A stretch of 64,000 nucleotides of DNA from Gamarada debralockiae. Its lineage: Eukaryota; Ascomycota; Leotiomycetes; Helotiales; Hyphodiscaceae. The stretch is from positions 20,634 to 84,633 of the forward strand of contig NXFV01001133.1 in assembly GCA_002803225.1 (NCBI GenBank), given 5' to 3'. This document shows positions 1 to 11,072 of this stretch, one piece after another. The translations under genes were made by a program, and so were the position numbers. Position 1 is the stretch's first letter. Each line of letters starts with the position of its first letter. Under the pieces are notes generated by a model, which made no database searches, was not told the DNA's origin, and was given only the letters and a program-made list of their open reading frames with translations.

Positions 1-890
1 AGGAATCTCATAGTCGTACGTGACGCATATGCCCGTACGATACAAAGGTCCAACAAACTAGTTATGGAGTGTCCAAGTACGAGATCCTCCAAACCCCCAA
101 TCCCAAGGACTTGGATGTTCATAACTTCCAGCTCTGTAAACGGTATGGATATTTCCTGGAATATTTCGACAATTCTGCTCAAGTAAAGGCCGAGACGACG
201 GGGGGAGAAGAATCTCCAGGAGCGGGCTCCTGGACGAATGTGATGTATGCCAATGACATACTCGCAATGGGAGGGAGATAGTGGAGTGATTTCATTAGAG
301 TTCACTCTGGAGGGAGACTTTAGTAATCATTCAACGGGAAGGAAAGATTAGATCTTACTCAAATCAGGAAGTTCTCCAGCCTTAGTCTTAAATAAGAGCT
401 CAAGTTGTTCTCTGTAAGGAAATCCAGACTCATGGTTACTGTGAGGAGTTCGTTGAATGATTTTAAGTGACTGGCAGCATATTATCAGTTGAGGGTGTCA
501 TGGTGCGGCGTAGTGTCTTGAGGAGATATGTCGCAGCCGTTTTGGGGACCTGTCATATGAAGAGGCCCTGCCTGGCAGGAAGAGCATTTAAGTACTTTGT
601 AAGAGACAACGATTGCAAGAATATTGAACAAAAGGCATTTTGGGCTTCCAAAGGTATCATTCAATTCGTTCACGAACCTTCAACAATCATCTTAACAACC
701 ATCCTGCGAGGACATAAAGAACGCATTTCAAATCGATGGATAAAACAGAGTCACTGTTGGCGATGTCACAACCTCCAAAGCTCCACTTGCAACAACCGGA
801 TTTTCAATCTCATCAGTGCCCTTTGACACTGTCCTCCTGAATTAATGAGAGTGCTTTGAGCTTCGGGACCCGTCTGTTTCGACTGATGTG
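1..890. other. No convincing gene
   Basis: Only short open frames on both strands (up to 119 codons). None has recognisable domains, and no pair of them joins across plausible splice sites. Nothing supportable is seen here. Confidence 0.5.
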
Positions 891-899
891 TGGTCGCTA

Positions 900-2123
900 C
901 TTCATATTCTACGTAAGTAGTCACGATTTGCCAGCAAACCTTCCACAAGCTCGCAATTCCAATGACGAACGGGATAATTTGTCCCGTTGAATGGAGCGTA
1001 AAGGCACCTGTAATCTCGTTGTATTAGATGGGAAGCTCGATGTTAGTGACAGAGTACAAGAGGATCGCGATATTGGCTCCTAGTATGCTGGATAATGATC
1101 AGCCCTGCATTTACGAGACTGTGAAGTTGTCATTAAGAAGAGTTTATACCTGAATTTTGATTGACGTTGTCAACAAGCTCATCTAGTTTATTTGTATAGG
1201 CGGGCTTGGTGCTGTGGGGGCATGTCCCAGAGGACGGAGAAAATTCTTGCCAATTCAAGATGACTGGAAACCTCATCCAATACAGCACTTTGTTCACTTG
1301 CTGTTAAGACGGATCGAGATCTCACCCGCGCGGCCGCAAAGATCCTCTGGAGTTCAGGATCAGTGGAGATCTCAATCAACACCTGTCCTTGCTAATCTGA
1401 GGTCAATGAGTTAAAATGAGAGTGAACATGAGCAGGAACAAAATTCATAGAAGGACTATCTTGATTACAGATCATGCATTCGATCGGTCTGTCTAGTAGC
1501 TTTGTGCACTCACAAAAGCAAAGACTTTACTGATTGCTCCATCGGGCCCGGTCTCTCTCCTTCTGGCTTGCATTCCTGGAGTGACTGAAGCTCCAAGACC
1601 CTATGTTCTTCGTAGTAGTCTTCCTTGCAAGAACGCTGTTACTGTTATCAGAAATTGTGGGTGTCAAAATGGGCAGGAAAGGACAATCTTACCTTCTGCT
1701 GATAATACACGGCAAAGCTTGGCAGCTATACCTTGCTTCTTAGCAGTTTCGTGCAAGCCCTCGGAAGGGAACGGCTTTGAAATCAAAAATTCCTTGTATA
1801 TCCGAACGTTGATTTGGAGAAAGGTTGTACCCAGCATACCAGATCCACAGAAAATCAAGTTGATAACAGAAAACGCCTGAATGCCGTAATGGTGCTTTTG
1901 AATAGAACCCTACACGGCCGAACAGAAAGGCGTACTGGCTACACGATGGATCTGCTGGGATATGGATATCGTAGAACAAAAACCAAACTCCTATTGCAGC
2001 CATACCCGTGGCAACTCCGGATTTGAACAAGACCCCTATCAGGCTAGAGAAGAACTCAATCCGCACTAGAATGTGCTCGTCGACAAAGATAGCGTAGACA
2101 CTGCCAAAGAAGATATGGAGCAT
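900..2123 (-). pseudogene. Decayed multi-exon membrane protein gene
   Basis: Reading the minus strand from a Met codon at 2123, the first frame encodes hydrophobic, membrane-spanning sequence (FFSSLIGVLFKSGVATGMAA is part of it). A hydrophilic piece follows near 1640-1510 (containing EDYYEEHRVLELQ), then another at 1382-1190 (LIEISTDPELQRIF). A hydrophobic C-terminal piece lies at about 1097-900 (ANIAILLYSVTNIELP, then GQIIPFVIGIASLWKV). In that last piece a TAA stop (1024-1026) interrupts one otherwise continuous frame, which fits a CAA-to-TAA transition. The pieces read in order like one polytopic membrane protein, but I cannot join all exons cleanly. The family is not recognised. Most likely a mutated relic next to another broken gene. 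Confidence 0.4.
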
Positions 2124-2134
2124 AATTCGTAACC

Positions 2135-2447
2135 TGGGTCCTCTTTCTCGCCCTCACCGTTGCAGGAACCCCAAAGAGCTCCCCGTGCTCCTGTTTCGTA
2201 ACCACTGGTTCCTTCTCCGATTACTTCACCTCACACAGCTTCTTCGACTTCCGTAACGTCCCCAACACCTCTCCTACGATCCCGACCCTCCTCGCGAACA
2301 TCACGAACGCGCCAGCAATATCAGACTTCTACACAAGCAGTGCTTTCACGAGCTTTTGGACTGTGCAGGATTGGAACAACAGCGATAGCAGAACAACGAC
2401 AGATGCGACGGCACTGATGGTCAATTCACTGAACAATGTCCACATCG
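2135..2447 (+). pseudogene. GH16-like glycosidase, first-exon fragment
   Basis: An open frame of about 104 codons has no start Met. It begins inside a hydrophobic leader-like stretch (WVLFLALTVAGT) and continues into CSCFVTTGSFSDYFTSHSFF, DFRNV, FTSFWTVQDWNN and MVNSLNNVHI. This pattern is characteristic, as I recall it, of the N-terminus of secreted fungal GH16-type proteins, which act on beta-glucans in the wall or apoplast. At 2448 the frame meets a GTACTC donor-like sequence, and shortly afterwards the DNA becomes A+T-rich with no continuation of the enzyme. The start codon, the catalytic ExDxxE region and the rest of the gene are missing. This is a truncated relic; the exact family subgroup is uncertain. 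Confidence 0.6.
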
Positions 2448-3420
2448 GTACTCCCTATCTCCCCTCCAGTGCTAGGCTTGTATTAAGCCAGGGAGTAAAA
2501 TATTATCATTATATTCTTACCCCATTTCGAGAACAAGTTTACACTAGGAAAACCTTTATCGTCCGGGATAGTAAAATACACTATTAAAAGTATGCTACTT
2601 GGAGCTTTTTTTGTCTTGCGATAAGTAATATAATTTCGAATTTAAACTCAAGAGAGTTAAGAAGAAAAAGAGAGAGCTTTAAAATCAAGCTTAAAATCAA
2701 AGCTAAACTTAATTAAGTATATAGCCTTATAAGCTACTCACATATAGTGAATCATGGGTTCTAGTGAACCGCAGTGGAATGCGGTCGCCCCTATAGTAGT
2801 ATAGGTCTTAACCTCACTTAAACTGGACCGTGGGGCTGACCTAAGTTATGAGAATACAGGGTATTACAGTGTATTAAGCCTGTAGTTTGGCCCTGTAATT
2901 TGCTAGAATCCCTGTAAGCCGCCTGTAGCGATTAGACGTAGCCCTGTAGCGCAAATAATGATTTTCAAAATGGATTTCTGGCCAATTGCTACAGAGAGCT
3001 TACAAGGACCCTAGCCTAAACGATACACAAGTTACAGGGCGGTCAAGACATTACGGGGCCAAATACGGGGTACCTTTGATTTTAGGCTTAAACTCATGAC
3101 TTTTGACCCCGACCTCCATATATCTCACGTGATGGGTAAAACACCTTGACGACTAAACTCCAAACGCGTCAAGAAAATCTTCCAAACAGAATTTTAAAAT
3201 CACCTCTTCACGAAAATAATTGTCGATGACAGTGATGCGCAACTCAATTCGCCGGGATATCTGACGTGAGAAAATTGGCGGCTGGACAAACGCCACAGCG
3301 GCCGATTGCTCAACTCGTACGAGGCTGACTCTGCCACGCGTTTCAAACCGCTCAAAACCCCGGGATGGATTAAGGCCACGACGTCGGTATTTTTTCGTGT
3401 TCCTTGGCATCGACAACGAT
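2448..3420. other. A+T-rich repeat-derived DNA with CCTGTA motifs
   Basis: Low-complexity A+T-rich sequence at 2490-2750 is followed by a block (about 2860-3065) with many copies of CCTGTAR or its complement. No coding potential is seen except the upstream region of the ferroportin gene. A related CCTGTA-rich block occurs near 29110-29180. Confidence 0.45.
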
Positions 3421-5803
3421 ATGGAACTGAGATATGTGAGAAGGAGGTCTTCTCAGAGCTTGAGTAAGGATGAGGTTCCGTTTATCGACGCGCATGATCA
3501 GGATGGGCGAGAGGCTAGGCTGAAGGAGACATCAGCTCGAGCAGACAGCAAGGGTAGGAGTGAGGTATGTCGATCCTGGGAGACTTTTGGACTACAGTAT
3601 AGCTTAATACTGACCTCTCCCAGGCTGAGAGAGGCGGCCACGAGGACTTAGAGTCTGATTCTTTGAATGGGGATGAAGCATTGAGCGTCGATTCGGTTCG
3701 AGAGAGCCAAGCACAGCCGTCACGTGCCGGCAAAAGGATGAAGTGGTGGAAGGTCTACGCCCTGCATTTCTTGTTCATGTGGAACACGAGGACCTACGAA
3801 TATGCTTCAGTGAGTACACGCACCTGGTTATGGACCGATTTGCTGAGATGTCTAGATCGTCTTGGTATCGTTGGCTTTTCCAAAGACTTTGTTTGCTACT
3901 TCCATCCGGTAAGTCCTGCTGCGGATGCTGTCGCATATCAACCCTTCAAGCAAGTTGAATGACTGGGCTCTGGAGTTTCTATTGGATGTGGAAGAGTCCG
4001 ATTTCTTCACTCACTGTGTTTGAACAATCTAAGATCCCAATTGCTCATTCAATTTTATGCTTGGGCCTTGAATTGCTCAATTCCTGAACGATTGCGGCCT
4101 CATTATTTCAACTTGCCGAGACACTACTAATGTCGTTCAGTGGCATCACGTCGACCGTCTCCGCCATGCTCTGTGCGTCTGCTGTTGGAAGTTGGATAGA
4201 TCGCGCACCTTCACGACTTCCGCCTCTTCTTTTTACCATCTCGGCGAATCACGGTGCTATCGTCGCGTCGTATCTTTGCTGGCACCTCTGGCCGTTGATG
4301 GTGGGCTATGATGGTGATGATCCCGACACAGCAATGTCTCAGACACCCTTTTCCAGTCTCTCCAAAGGCTTCCTCTTCGGGTTTATCCTACTATTAGACG
4401 TTATCCATGACTTGAGTGCGATAGGCAACCGACTCTCTGTCGAACGAGATTGGGTGCCAGTCCTTGTTGGGTCAAGTATGTATTTCCAAGTTTTGACCAG
4501 TTTCATGAGTTTCACGCCCGAAATCTCACTTGTAAAGAGTATATTTCGGTTTGGAACTCACAAATCCCGTTTAACTCGATTCCTTCAACGATATTGGGCG
4601 ATTACTGACTTTGAAATTTTCAGTCGCATTCGATACTTCGTATGGGCTTACGCAGATCAATGCAGTCATGAGAAGAATCGACTTGATATGCAAACTCGTC
4701 GCTCCATCCTTGCTGCCGTTGATCGTATCAAATTTCAATTCACGTGCGGCGTGGATCATCCTCTTAATGGTGGTTACCGTCCTCTTATGGGCATTGGAGG
4801 TTTGGTGTGCTCATATGATTGCCAAAGAAAACGAGCAGCTGCGGCTCCCGAAAACGCCTTCTGACGACGAGGCTACGATAGAGGATCACGATGTCGACGA
4901 AAGATATTACAGTATCAAACCTGGTATTAGTACTTGGCCACAGAAGCTCTATTTCGTGCTTTATCAAGATCCAAGGGTGCGCTTCAAGCATTATTTCTCG
5001 ATGTCCGTTTGGCCGGCTTCAATATCAATATCAACCCTTCAGATGACGGTACTGGCCTATTCTGCGACTTTGATCACGTATCTCTTGGAGGTTGGTTTTT
5101 CGTTGACGGCCGTCACTATCGCAAGAGCATCGGGCAGTATCATGGCACTTTCTGCCACTTTCATAACGCCAATGGCGGTTACGTATTTGAGGAGGCGGTA
5201 CTCACGAGCTCAAAGTAACAACGATGAAATTGAGGGGAGGGTTGTCAGGACTGTTGGATTATGGGGTGTCTCATCCCAGTTCATCTTTATGGTGGGTCTA
5301 TGCCAATTCCTCAAACCCGATTCCTCAATTTGACCGAGCAATTCAAATAGATACCCGTGGTTATGGTTCTGTGGAATCTTTCACCAAAAGCATTCTCATC
5401 ACGTGATCCTACCGACGATAAAGATCTACCGCCTCCTCATCTCCTAGTATCAATCATACTCTTCTCTTTCCTTTCGCTGACACGTATCGGACATTGGATG
5501 TACGACCTTATGATCCAAGAATTGGAGCAAGTCGAAATTCCTTCTTCACAACGTTCGACGTTTGCCGGTACGGAACAGTCGTTCCGTTCATTCTTCGAGC
5601 TCTGCCATTGGGGCGCAACGGTAGTGTGGAGTCGACCTGAAGATTTTAGGTGGCTGGCACTGGGCAGTCTAGTAGTTCTGGGTGTCGGCACAGTGATATT
5701 TGCGACCTGGCGGAGAAAAGAGGGAAGGGCAGTGGGCCAGGTCAGATATGAGGAGATCGCCATGGACGATATTGGCCGGAATGAGGTCGAAAATGATGAT
5801 TAA
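3421..5803 (+). CDS. Ferroportin-like iron exporter (SLC40 family)
   Basis: Six exons join in frame: 3421-3564, 3624-3809, 3856-3908, 4141-4475, 4624-5291 and 5351-5803, giving 612 aa. Family motifs appear in order. An N-terminal HFLFMWNTRTYEYAS segment is followed by AFPKTLFATSIRGI, then GSWIDRAPSRLPPLL with the conserved arginines of the first transport core. LSAIGNRLSVERDWVPVL and LTQINAVMRRIDLICKL come next, then FAGTEQSFRSFFELCHW near the C-terminus. There are about ten to twelve hydrophobic segments, with an acidic central loop (DDEATIEDHDVDE). Ferroportins export Fe2+ across the plasma or vacuolar membrane; the fungal substrate and location are inferred from the family. The start at 3421 was chosen as the first ATG giving a hydrophilic leader; an alternative non-ATG extension begins at 3397. 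The third exon is only 53 nt. The gene looks intact and sits upstream of two copper-type genes. Confidence 0.9.
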
Positions 5804-7077
5804 GGAATTGAATCTCCAAACAGGCTTGAGCCATTCCAAAACCTTCTGTTGCCTTAAAGATACAGATGAAAAAGCCGTAGGAGCTGGAACTGTCCTTAAT
5901 TCATATTTGTTTCTTCCATGCTCCTTTTGAACTCTCTGATCGCCAATTGACCCCTCTCCAATAATCTCCATGGTTTCAATCCATTTCTCCTATCTCTAGG
6001 CCCAGCCTCGGGAAGTTTTTGGTATCCTCCGTAGACTTTGGGGTTTCGCCTTTTCTCTACCCTTCCTCAGCACGGCCACGAACTCCGCCCAAAGTTGCAG
6101 AGTTTGTACATCGTTGAAAAGCATATCACTCGGTCAATATTCTCATCATCATAAAAGAGAACCGAATTTATCCCATTCGAATGCCTGTATTTTGAGTTCG
6201 AGATTACACTACCCGACAACACCTCTCCGGACAACCCTATTACCCTTTTAGCATTATTTATACTCTAGAAATTGTTGAATCAATAGTCCAGTATATAAAT
6301 AATACTTATCGAGAAGCCCAGGACCCTACAAAGCTAAATGCACGAGGAAATAAGTAGTACCCGACATGTGGAAAAGAGATATATCTTCTCAGCAATTAGG
6401 ATCTATATGACTTTATTTCCTAGGGATAAGATTGCTAATTATTGGAGTAGTCAAAAGTTGTTTCTATATCACTATATCACACGGTATATATTAAGAAATC
6501 AGTTCTAGGAGCTCTATATGAGATATCAGGTTGCGCCAGCTGGGTATGAGCATTGGGATCGGGTAAGTATTTGTGTTTAGACTCCTACTTATTTTATAAG
6601 GAAACTTGAACTGATTATTGATCCAGGTCTTACCTTTGAGTGTCTACTTTTAAGAAGTGGACCTTAGGATTTGGAAATTAGGCTATAATATTGTAGTTTA
6701 CAAGTCTACAGTACAATTTATAGGCTATGCATTTGAGGTTATTATATTGTCATAAACCTACACCTACTAGAATTAGGGTCTAGAATATAGACTAAAGAGG
6801 CTTTATTTTACATTAGAATTAGTATAAGCCTAGGAGCAAATTTTGCCCTAAAAGAGTAAAAATATCATGTAAGCTTCAAGGGAATGTTGATAGCAAAGGA
6901 GGTGTTAGAGAGTGATGTTCATAGGTTGAGTCACGTTAGGCTGTCAGTAGGTAGTCAGAATATGATCGGAGAGTAAACAATATATCTTTATTTATAAATA
7001 GACTGATCTCAGCCTTTTTTCTAAAGGCTCTAGAACTAGTGTGGTGAGATATAGCAGCAAATGGAGAAATATGGTGA
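5804..7077. other. Intergenic, A+T-rich from about 6230
   Basis: The 3' flank of the ferroportin gene is followed by about 800 bp of A+T-rich sequence with multiple stops in all frames. It resembles RIP-degraded repeat DNA. No terminal repeats were identified. Confidence 0.45.
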
Positions 7078-7847
7078 CTATAATTCTCCACCTAAGTTGA
7101 TCATAACACTAATAATAATGATACCCATCCATGAAATGGTACTCTTAGCCACGTACTCTACTATTGAAAAGCCCTTCGACGCTTTCGTGGCAGAAGGCGA
7201 GGCCAAGGATGTTGTTGCAGCCGCAGTTGGTATTGTTCCGGTAGTTGTGGAGAAAGATGAACCTGAGCCTCCGAGTAGCGATGTGTCAGAAATGAAGTTG
7301 GCTGACAGTCCGCTGGCATTTGTACATGACGAAGGAAGAGAGCCAAGGGCTCCGGCGACAAAGTTCACTGCGGCACACTGCAAGAATCGCTGAGCATTAA
7401 ATCGCTCAAAGGGAAAGCCATGAGTTAATTTCTTACCTGGTAATGTGTTCCATCTTCAGCACTTTGTATAACTTGAATAACTCCTTGGCTCCCTGACCAC
7501 ATAGGAGGTACTGCAATATTGGGTTCACAGAAAGAACCAAGACCATATTCCGCTAGTTCAGGAATGATATTTGTCCAATTTCCTAGCCCAGACACATCCA
7601 AGGTGGCTCGAAAAGCCCAATTTGATTGAGGATGAAGTGTGGTCATAGCCATGGCGTCTCCAGCGACGTGGTAGTCAGATGAATTGGAGAAAGATAGGGA
7701 GAACCCTCCGCAAGGACCGCTATCTTCATTGTTGGCATCAAATCCAAGTGAGGTCGGATAATTTAGAATAAAATGACAGTGTGATACGTTAGCAAAAAGA
7801 GCTGCGAAGAGAAGTGCAAAATGCATCATAGAAGCCACCGAAAGCAA
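7078..7847 (-). CDS. BIM1/X325-like GPI-anchored copper protein
   Basis: Two exons, complement(join(7078-7377, 7437-7847)), give 236 aa. A signal peptide ends in ...ANVSHC, leaving a mature N-terminal His (HFILNYPTSLGF). This is the hallmark of LPMO-like X325 proteins, in which the amino-terminal His helps bind copper. The family pattern continues with GPCGG, an internal WAFRATL strand, LGSFCEPNIAVP and the Q-CA junction at the intron (HYQ|CAAVNF). The second exon is Ser/Thr/Ala-rich and ends in a hydrophobic segment (TISWMGIIIISVMINLG), fitting a GPI signal. Characterised members (Cryptococcus Bim1) help acquire copper at the cell surface and are not polysaccharide oxidases; the role here is inferred. 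The first Met of the ORF was used, but an internal Met-Met before HFALLF could also start the signal peptide. A second family member lies divergently at 8697. Confidence 0.85.
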
Positions 7848-8696
7848 AACTCGTTGTAGAGACTAGCTATTCTAGAAAAGTATTTGCTGTTCCTCGAAGT
7901 ATCTGCTCGAGAATAGAACCCTCATCAAGTGCTACATTAGTAAATAGAGTTCTACAGGATGCCGAGTTATCCGACCTAGGATTGAATCTTGAGAAATTTT
8001 GAGCACGATTTATTGCTGTCCTGGGACAATATCGGTAGAATTTGCTAGATTGGATTCCCTAGTGTTGTCCTGCCGTTCCCGGCCCTATAATTCTGGGCTT
8101 GGCAATGCCGGCCTGCATAACAGTTCGTAAGCATACCTCCAATTGTGCACTTAAGCATCAGGCTCGAAATTAAAGCTGTCCAATAACCAATCCAATGAAA
8201 ACTCCGCGGGAAAGGCGCAAGTGATAGCAAGGGTTAATTCATCCGCATGCTCGCCTGACCGAGAGGCACCTTGCAAACATCAAAGGTGCCAAGGCTGCCA
8301 AGGCTGCGGGTGAGCGAATTTCCTAGCCTCTTGTGGAATTTGAGAAAAACGCCTCATTAGGTGATATTGAGATCGATTGGCTCCTCCCTTCGACCAGCGT
8401 CTTTTGGAGACATACAAACATTGGAAAGGCTCGCCATGAAAGCCATCTCGGTGCAGTTCCCTCACAGTTAACGTCAGAGCCGGCGGTAGCACCACCATAC
8501 AATGACCCAGAAAGGGACGCTTTCCTGGATGCTTCTAATAGTGCAGGAGAAATAAATGTGGCTTCCCACTACTATAAGATATTATGAAGTCCTGAGTTAA
8601 CGTCCTTAAACATCACAGTTTTCAGTACTCGCACTTACATCTCCTAACTTCACTACCACGCTGAATTGACTACTCGTGCTTGTGTTAAAGTTTAGC
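7848..8696. promoter_or_regulatory. Shared intergenic region of two BIM1-like genes
   Basis: These 849 bp lie between the divergent start codons of two paralogous X325-type genes. The region should hold both promoters. I could not identify a convincing copper-response element by eye. Short frames inside are not supported as genes. Confidence 0.4.
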
Positions 8697-9477
8697 ATGG
8701 CAGCAAAAATCCTTCTACTGGTTAGTTTAATAGAGCTGGCGTCCGCCCACTTCCAAATCAACTATCCTTACTGGCGGGGCAACTCCTTCATTTCACCAGC
8801 CTCTCAATATACCTACCCTTGTACGTACCTCCGACTTCTGCATTTTATCTGCTCACAAGTTAACTACCTATCCATATCAGGTGCCGGTGTTAACCAATCA
8901 ATATCCGCTAACAACCGCACCTTGTGGCCCATCAATGGAGGCTCTCTCAACATCGACTTTCATCACCCATTTACCTATGTTTTTATCAACCTCGGCTTGG
9001 GATCGAACGTTACCAACTTTAACATCTCCCTGACAGCCCTGCCTCTCAACGAGACAGGCAATGGCACGTTGTGTCTTCCGCAGCTTTCTCTCCCAACTGG
9101 ATTGGATTTGCAAGATGGTACGAATGCGAGTCTCCAGATCTCTACTGTGGGACCTGAGGGTACAGCCTTGTACAATGTAAGTCTGTTTCTTGAATTTGGC
9201 TCATTTTCTGAACTAACTCGATAACCAGTGTGCGGACATAACTTTCAGCAACACGGCGACCCTCCTCTCAAGTCAAAACTGCCAGAACGACACCGGAGTA
9301 AGCATCACCGTAATCAATGAAGAATTCAACGGATCTACCCCATCGATGAACTCTTCCAATTCATCTTCGAGTACAAGCACAGGGAAGTCGGGCGCTGAAA
9401 CTCTGAACACAAACACAGTTGTGCTCACAGGCACTCTTACTACTCTTTTGGCGATTGTTCTGGCCAATATTCTCTGA
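8697..9477 (+). CDS. BIM1/X325-like GPI-anchored copper protein, second copy
   Basis: Three exons (8697-8820, 8881-9176, 9229-9477) give 222 aa. The signal peptide ends in ...LIELASA and is followed by mature HFQINYPYWRG, again placing His at the amino terminus as X325/BIM1 proteins require. Conserved positions include YPC|AGV at the first splice junction, RTLWPINGGSLNIDFHH, GTLCLPQLSLP and YN|CADITF at the second junction. Several N-glycosylation sites (NVT, NIS, NGT, NAS) occur. The C-terminus has a Ser/Thr-rich linker (SSNSSSSTSTGKSG) and a terminal hydrophobic tail typical of GPI anchoring. It has one more intron than the divergent paralogue at 7078-7847, and the sequences differ substantially, so the pair is an old duplication. 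It probably acts in copper binding at the plasma membrane or wall. Confidence 0.87.
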
Positions 9478-10638
9478 GTGCTTCTGTTGTAGATATTAAC
9501 AAGCTTGTTCATAAATATCAAGCCGTAGTCACACTATCGTCATTCCGATAACCCTTCTTACAATTCTCGGAATGCAACCTAGAATTGGGCGTGACACTCG
9601 TATCTCCGCAAGAAGCTAACAGCAGCCGCAAGAAGAGCATTGGCCAGAGCAGAAGCAAGATCAACCTGCAGTTCCTGAACTTCCACACTTGGTGGCTATA
9701 ATTCGCATAAATGATATGCTTGAGGCACTCAGGGTTCTGATCTAGTGGCTCCTCATTGGCCCAGTCTACTGTTTGTTCTCGATCAGTAATTTGACGCACT
9801 CCAATATACGGACGAACCATCACGTGAGCGGGCTGTGCGTGCTCTCCCGACATATTTTCAGATCTCTGTGTGTTAACTGTGATTCTAAAATGGCGGGCTC
9901 AGGAGAAGGTTTGTGTATACCTGTACCCACAGCTATCAAAGGCAAGGATCCCAAATTGGATCCTGCTGATCATCCGATTTTAAGTTTAGGAGGAGCCGGA
10001 GCCGGACCCTCCAAGCTTGTGCAGAGTCAAACTACCCCATTCTTGATAAGGCGAGAGGACTATATGTGGTTTAAACCAGCAATTGCTATCGGAGGATACT
10101 TGCCCAAATCATACCTAAATAGCCATGAACAAATTTAGGAGGCCAAATGTTCGTCTAATGCTCGCGGAGTCCCACAACCCAGGCTCACACCTATCGACAT
10201 CGAGATCGCTCGCAATAAAGGGACGTCCGTGGCAACTGGGTCGACAAATGAAAGCCCACAAGCATCCAAAAGCGATCTAACTTCGAGTCTTTGAGAAATG
10301 ACTAAGCGAAAGGCAAGGGAAAACGGTCGGCTTAGGCAAACAGCTGGCCAGCTTGTAAAGAAAACAGGGGCCAAACGCGTATGTCGTGGAAGAGGCGACT
10401 CTCATAATGGAGAGGCTTCAACAAACGGTGATCGAGTACCATAGGCTTCTGACTATAATTGAACAAGAAAGGATTAATTAGCTGAGGCGAGTTGGTGTGT
10501 AACTTAAGTTGTTTACTCTACTTCGCGGGGGTCGGTTGGTAGGAATGTGTGATCAGCACAATTGAGGGAACCAATAGAAATATTTATGTCTATATTTAAG
10601 CAGCAATCGAGGAAAACCATGCAATGGAACTGCCTTGC
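9478..10638. other. Intergenic with possible gene remnants
   Basis: An open frame from a Met at 9890 (MAGSGEGLCIPVPTAIKG...) runs to 10138 without recognisable domains. A short helical, possibly coiled-coil frame lies near 10380-10480 (VVEEATLIMERLQQTVIEYH). They cannot be joined without crossing stops, so this may be a decayed gene. Confidence 0.3.
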
Positions 10639-11072
10639 TCAAGAAAATTCTCTAGGAGCTCTAGCCTCCTGGCCCATGCTCAATGGTATGAACGAAATGT
10701 TGAAATAATGCCCCTCCACAGTCCCAACATACGTTGTATTATCGCCGCAGTATCCACCACCTGAAGGCCCAACATGAGAACTTGAAAGAGTCAGTAATTT
10801 ATAGTCTTAGAAGTCCAGAATCTATATACTCGTGTTCTGATGGTCTAAATGGTACTGTATTTTGATGCACTCTTCTACACAATAAAGTATTTCTACCCAA
10901 CCTATATGCCTCACCAAATTGCACTTCCTGGGTGAGATGCTGATAGCATGCCGCCATATTTCCATACTCTGTAATCGTACCATTGTAATAAGATATTGTT
11001 GTTTCACAAATACTGCTCGCCAATGCTGCAGTAAGGAAGTGAGGAACTCCGGCACCATAAAGAACAGAATAC
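10639..11072 (-). CDS. Possible secreted hypothetical protein, partial
   Basis: Two minus-strand segments join in frame if a GTTGGG donor at 10901 is used: complement(join(10639-10780, 10902-11072)). The upstream segment has a small hydrophobic stretch (VPHFLTAALASS) followed by ICETTISYYNGTITEYGNM. The downstream segment reads SHVGPSGGGYCGDNTTYVGT and ends FISPL-like, then a stop at 10639. The spaced Cys residues and NGT/NTT/NIS sites suggest a secreted glycoprotein. No ATG was found in this frame, so the start is either in an unrecognised upstream exon or lost. I do not recognise the family. Confidence 0.33.
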
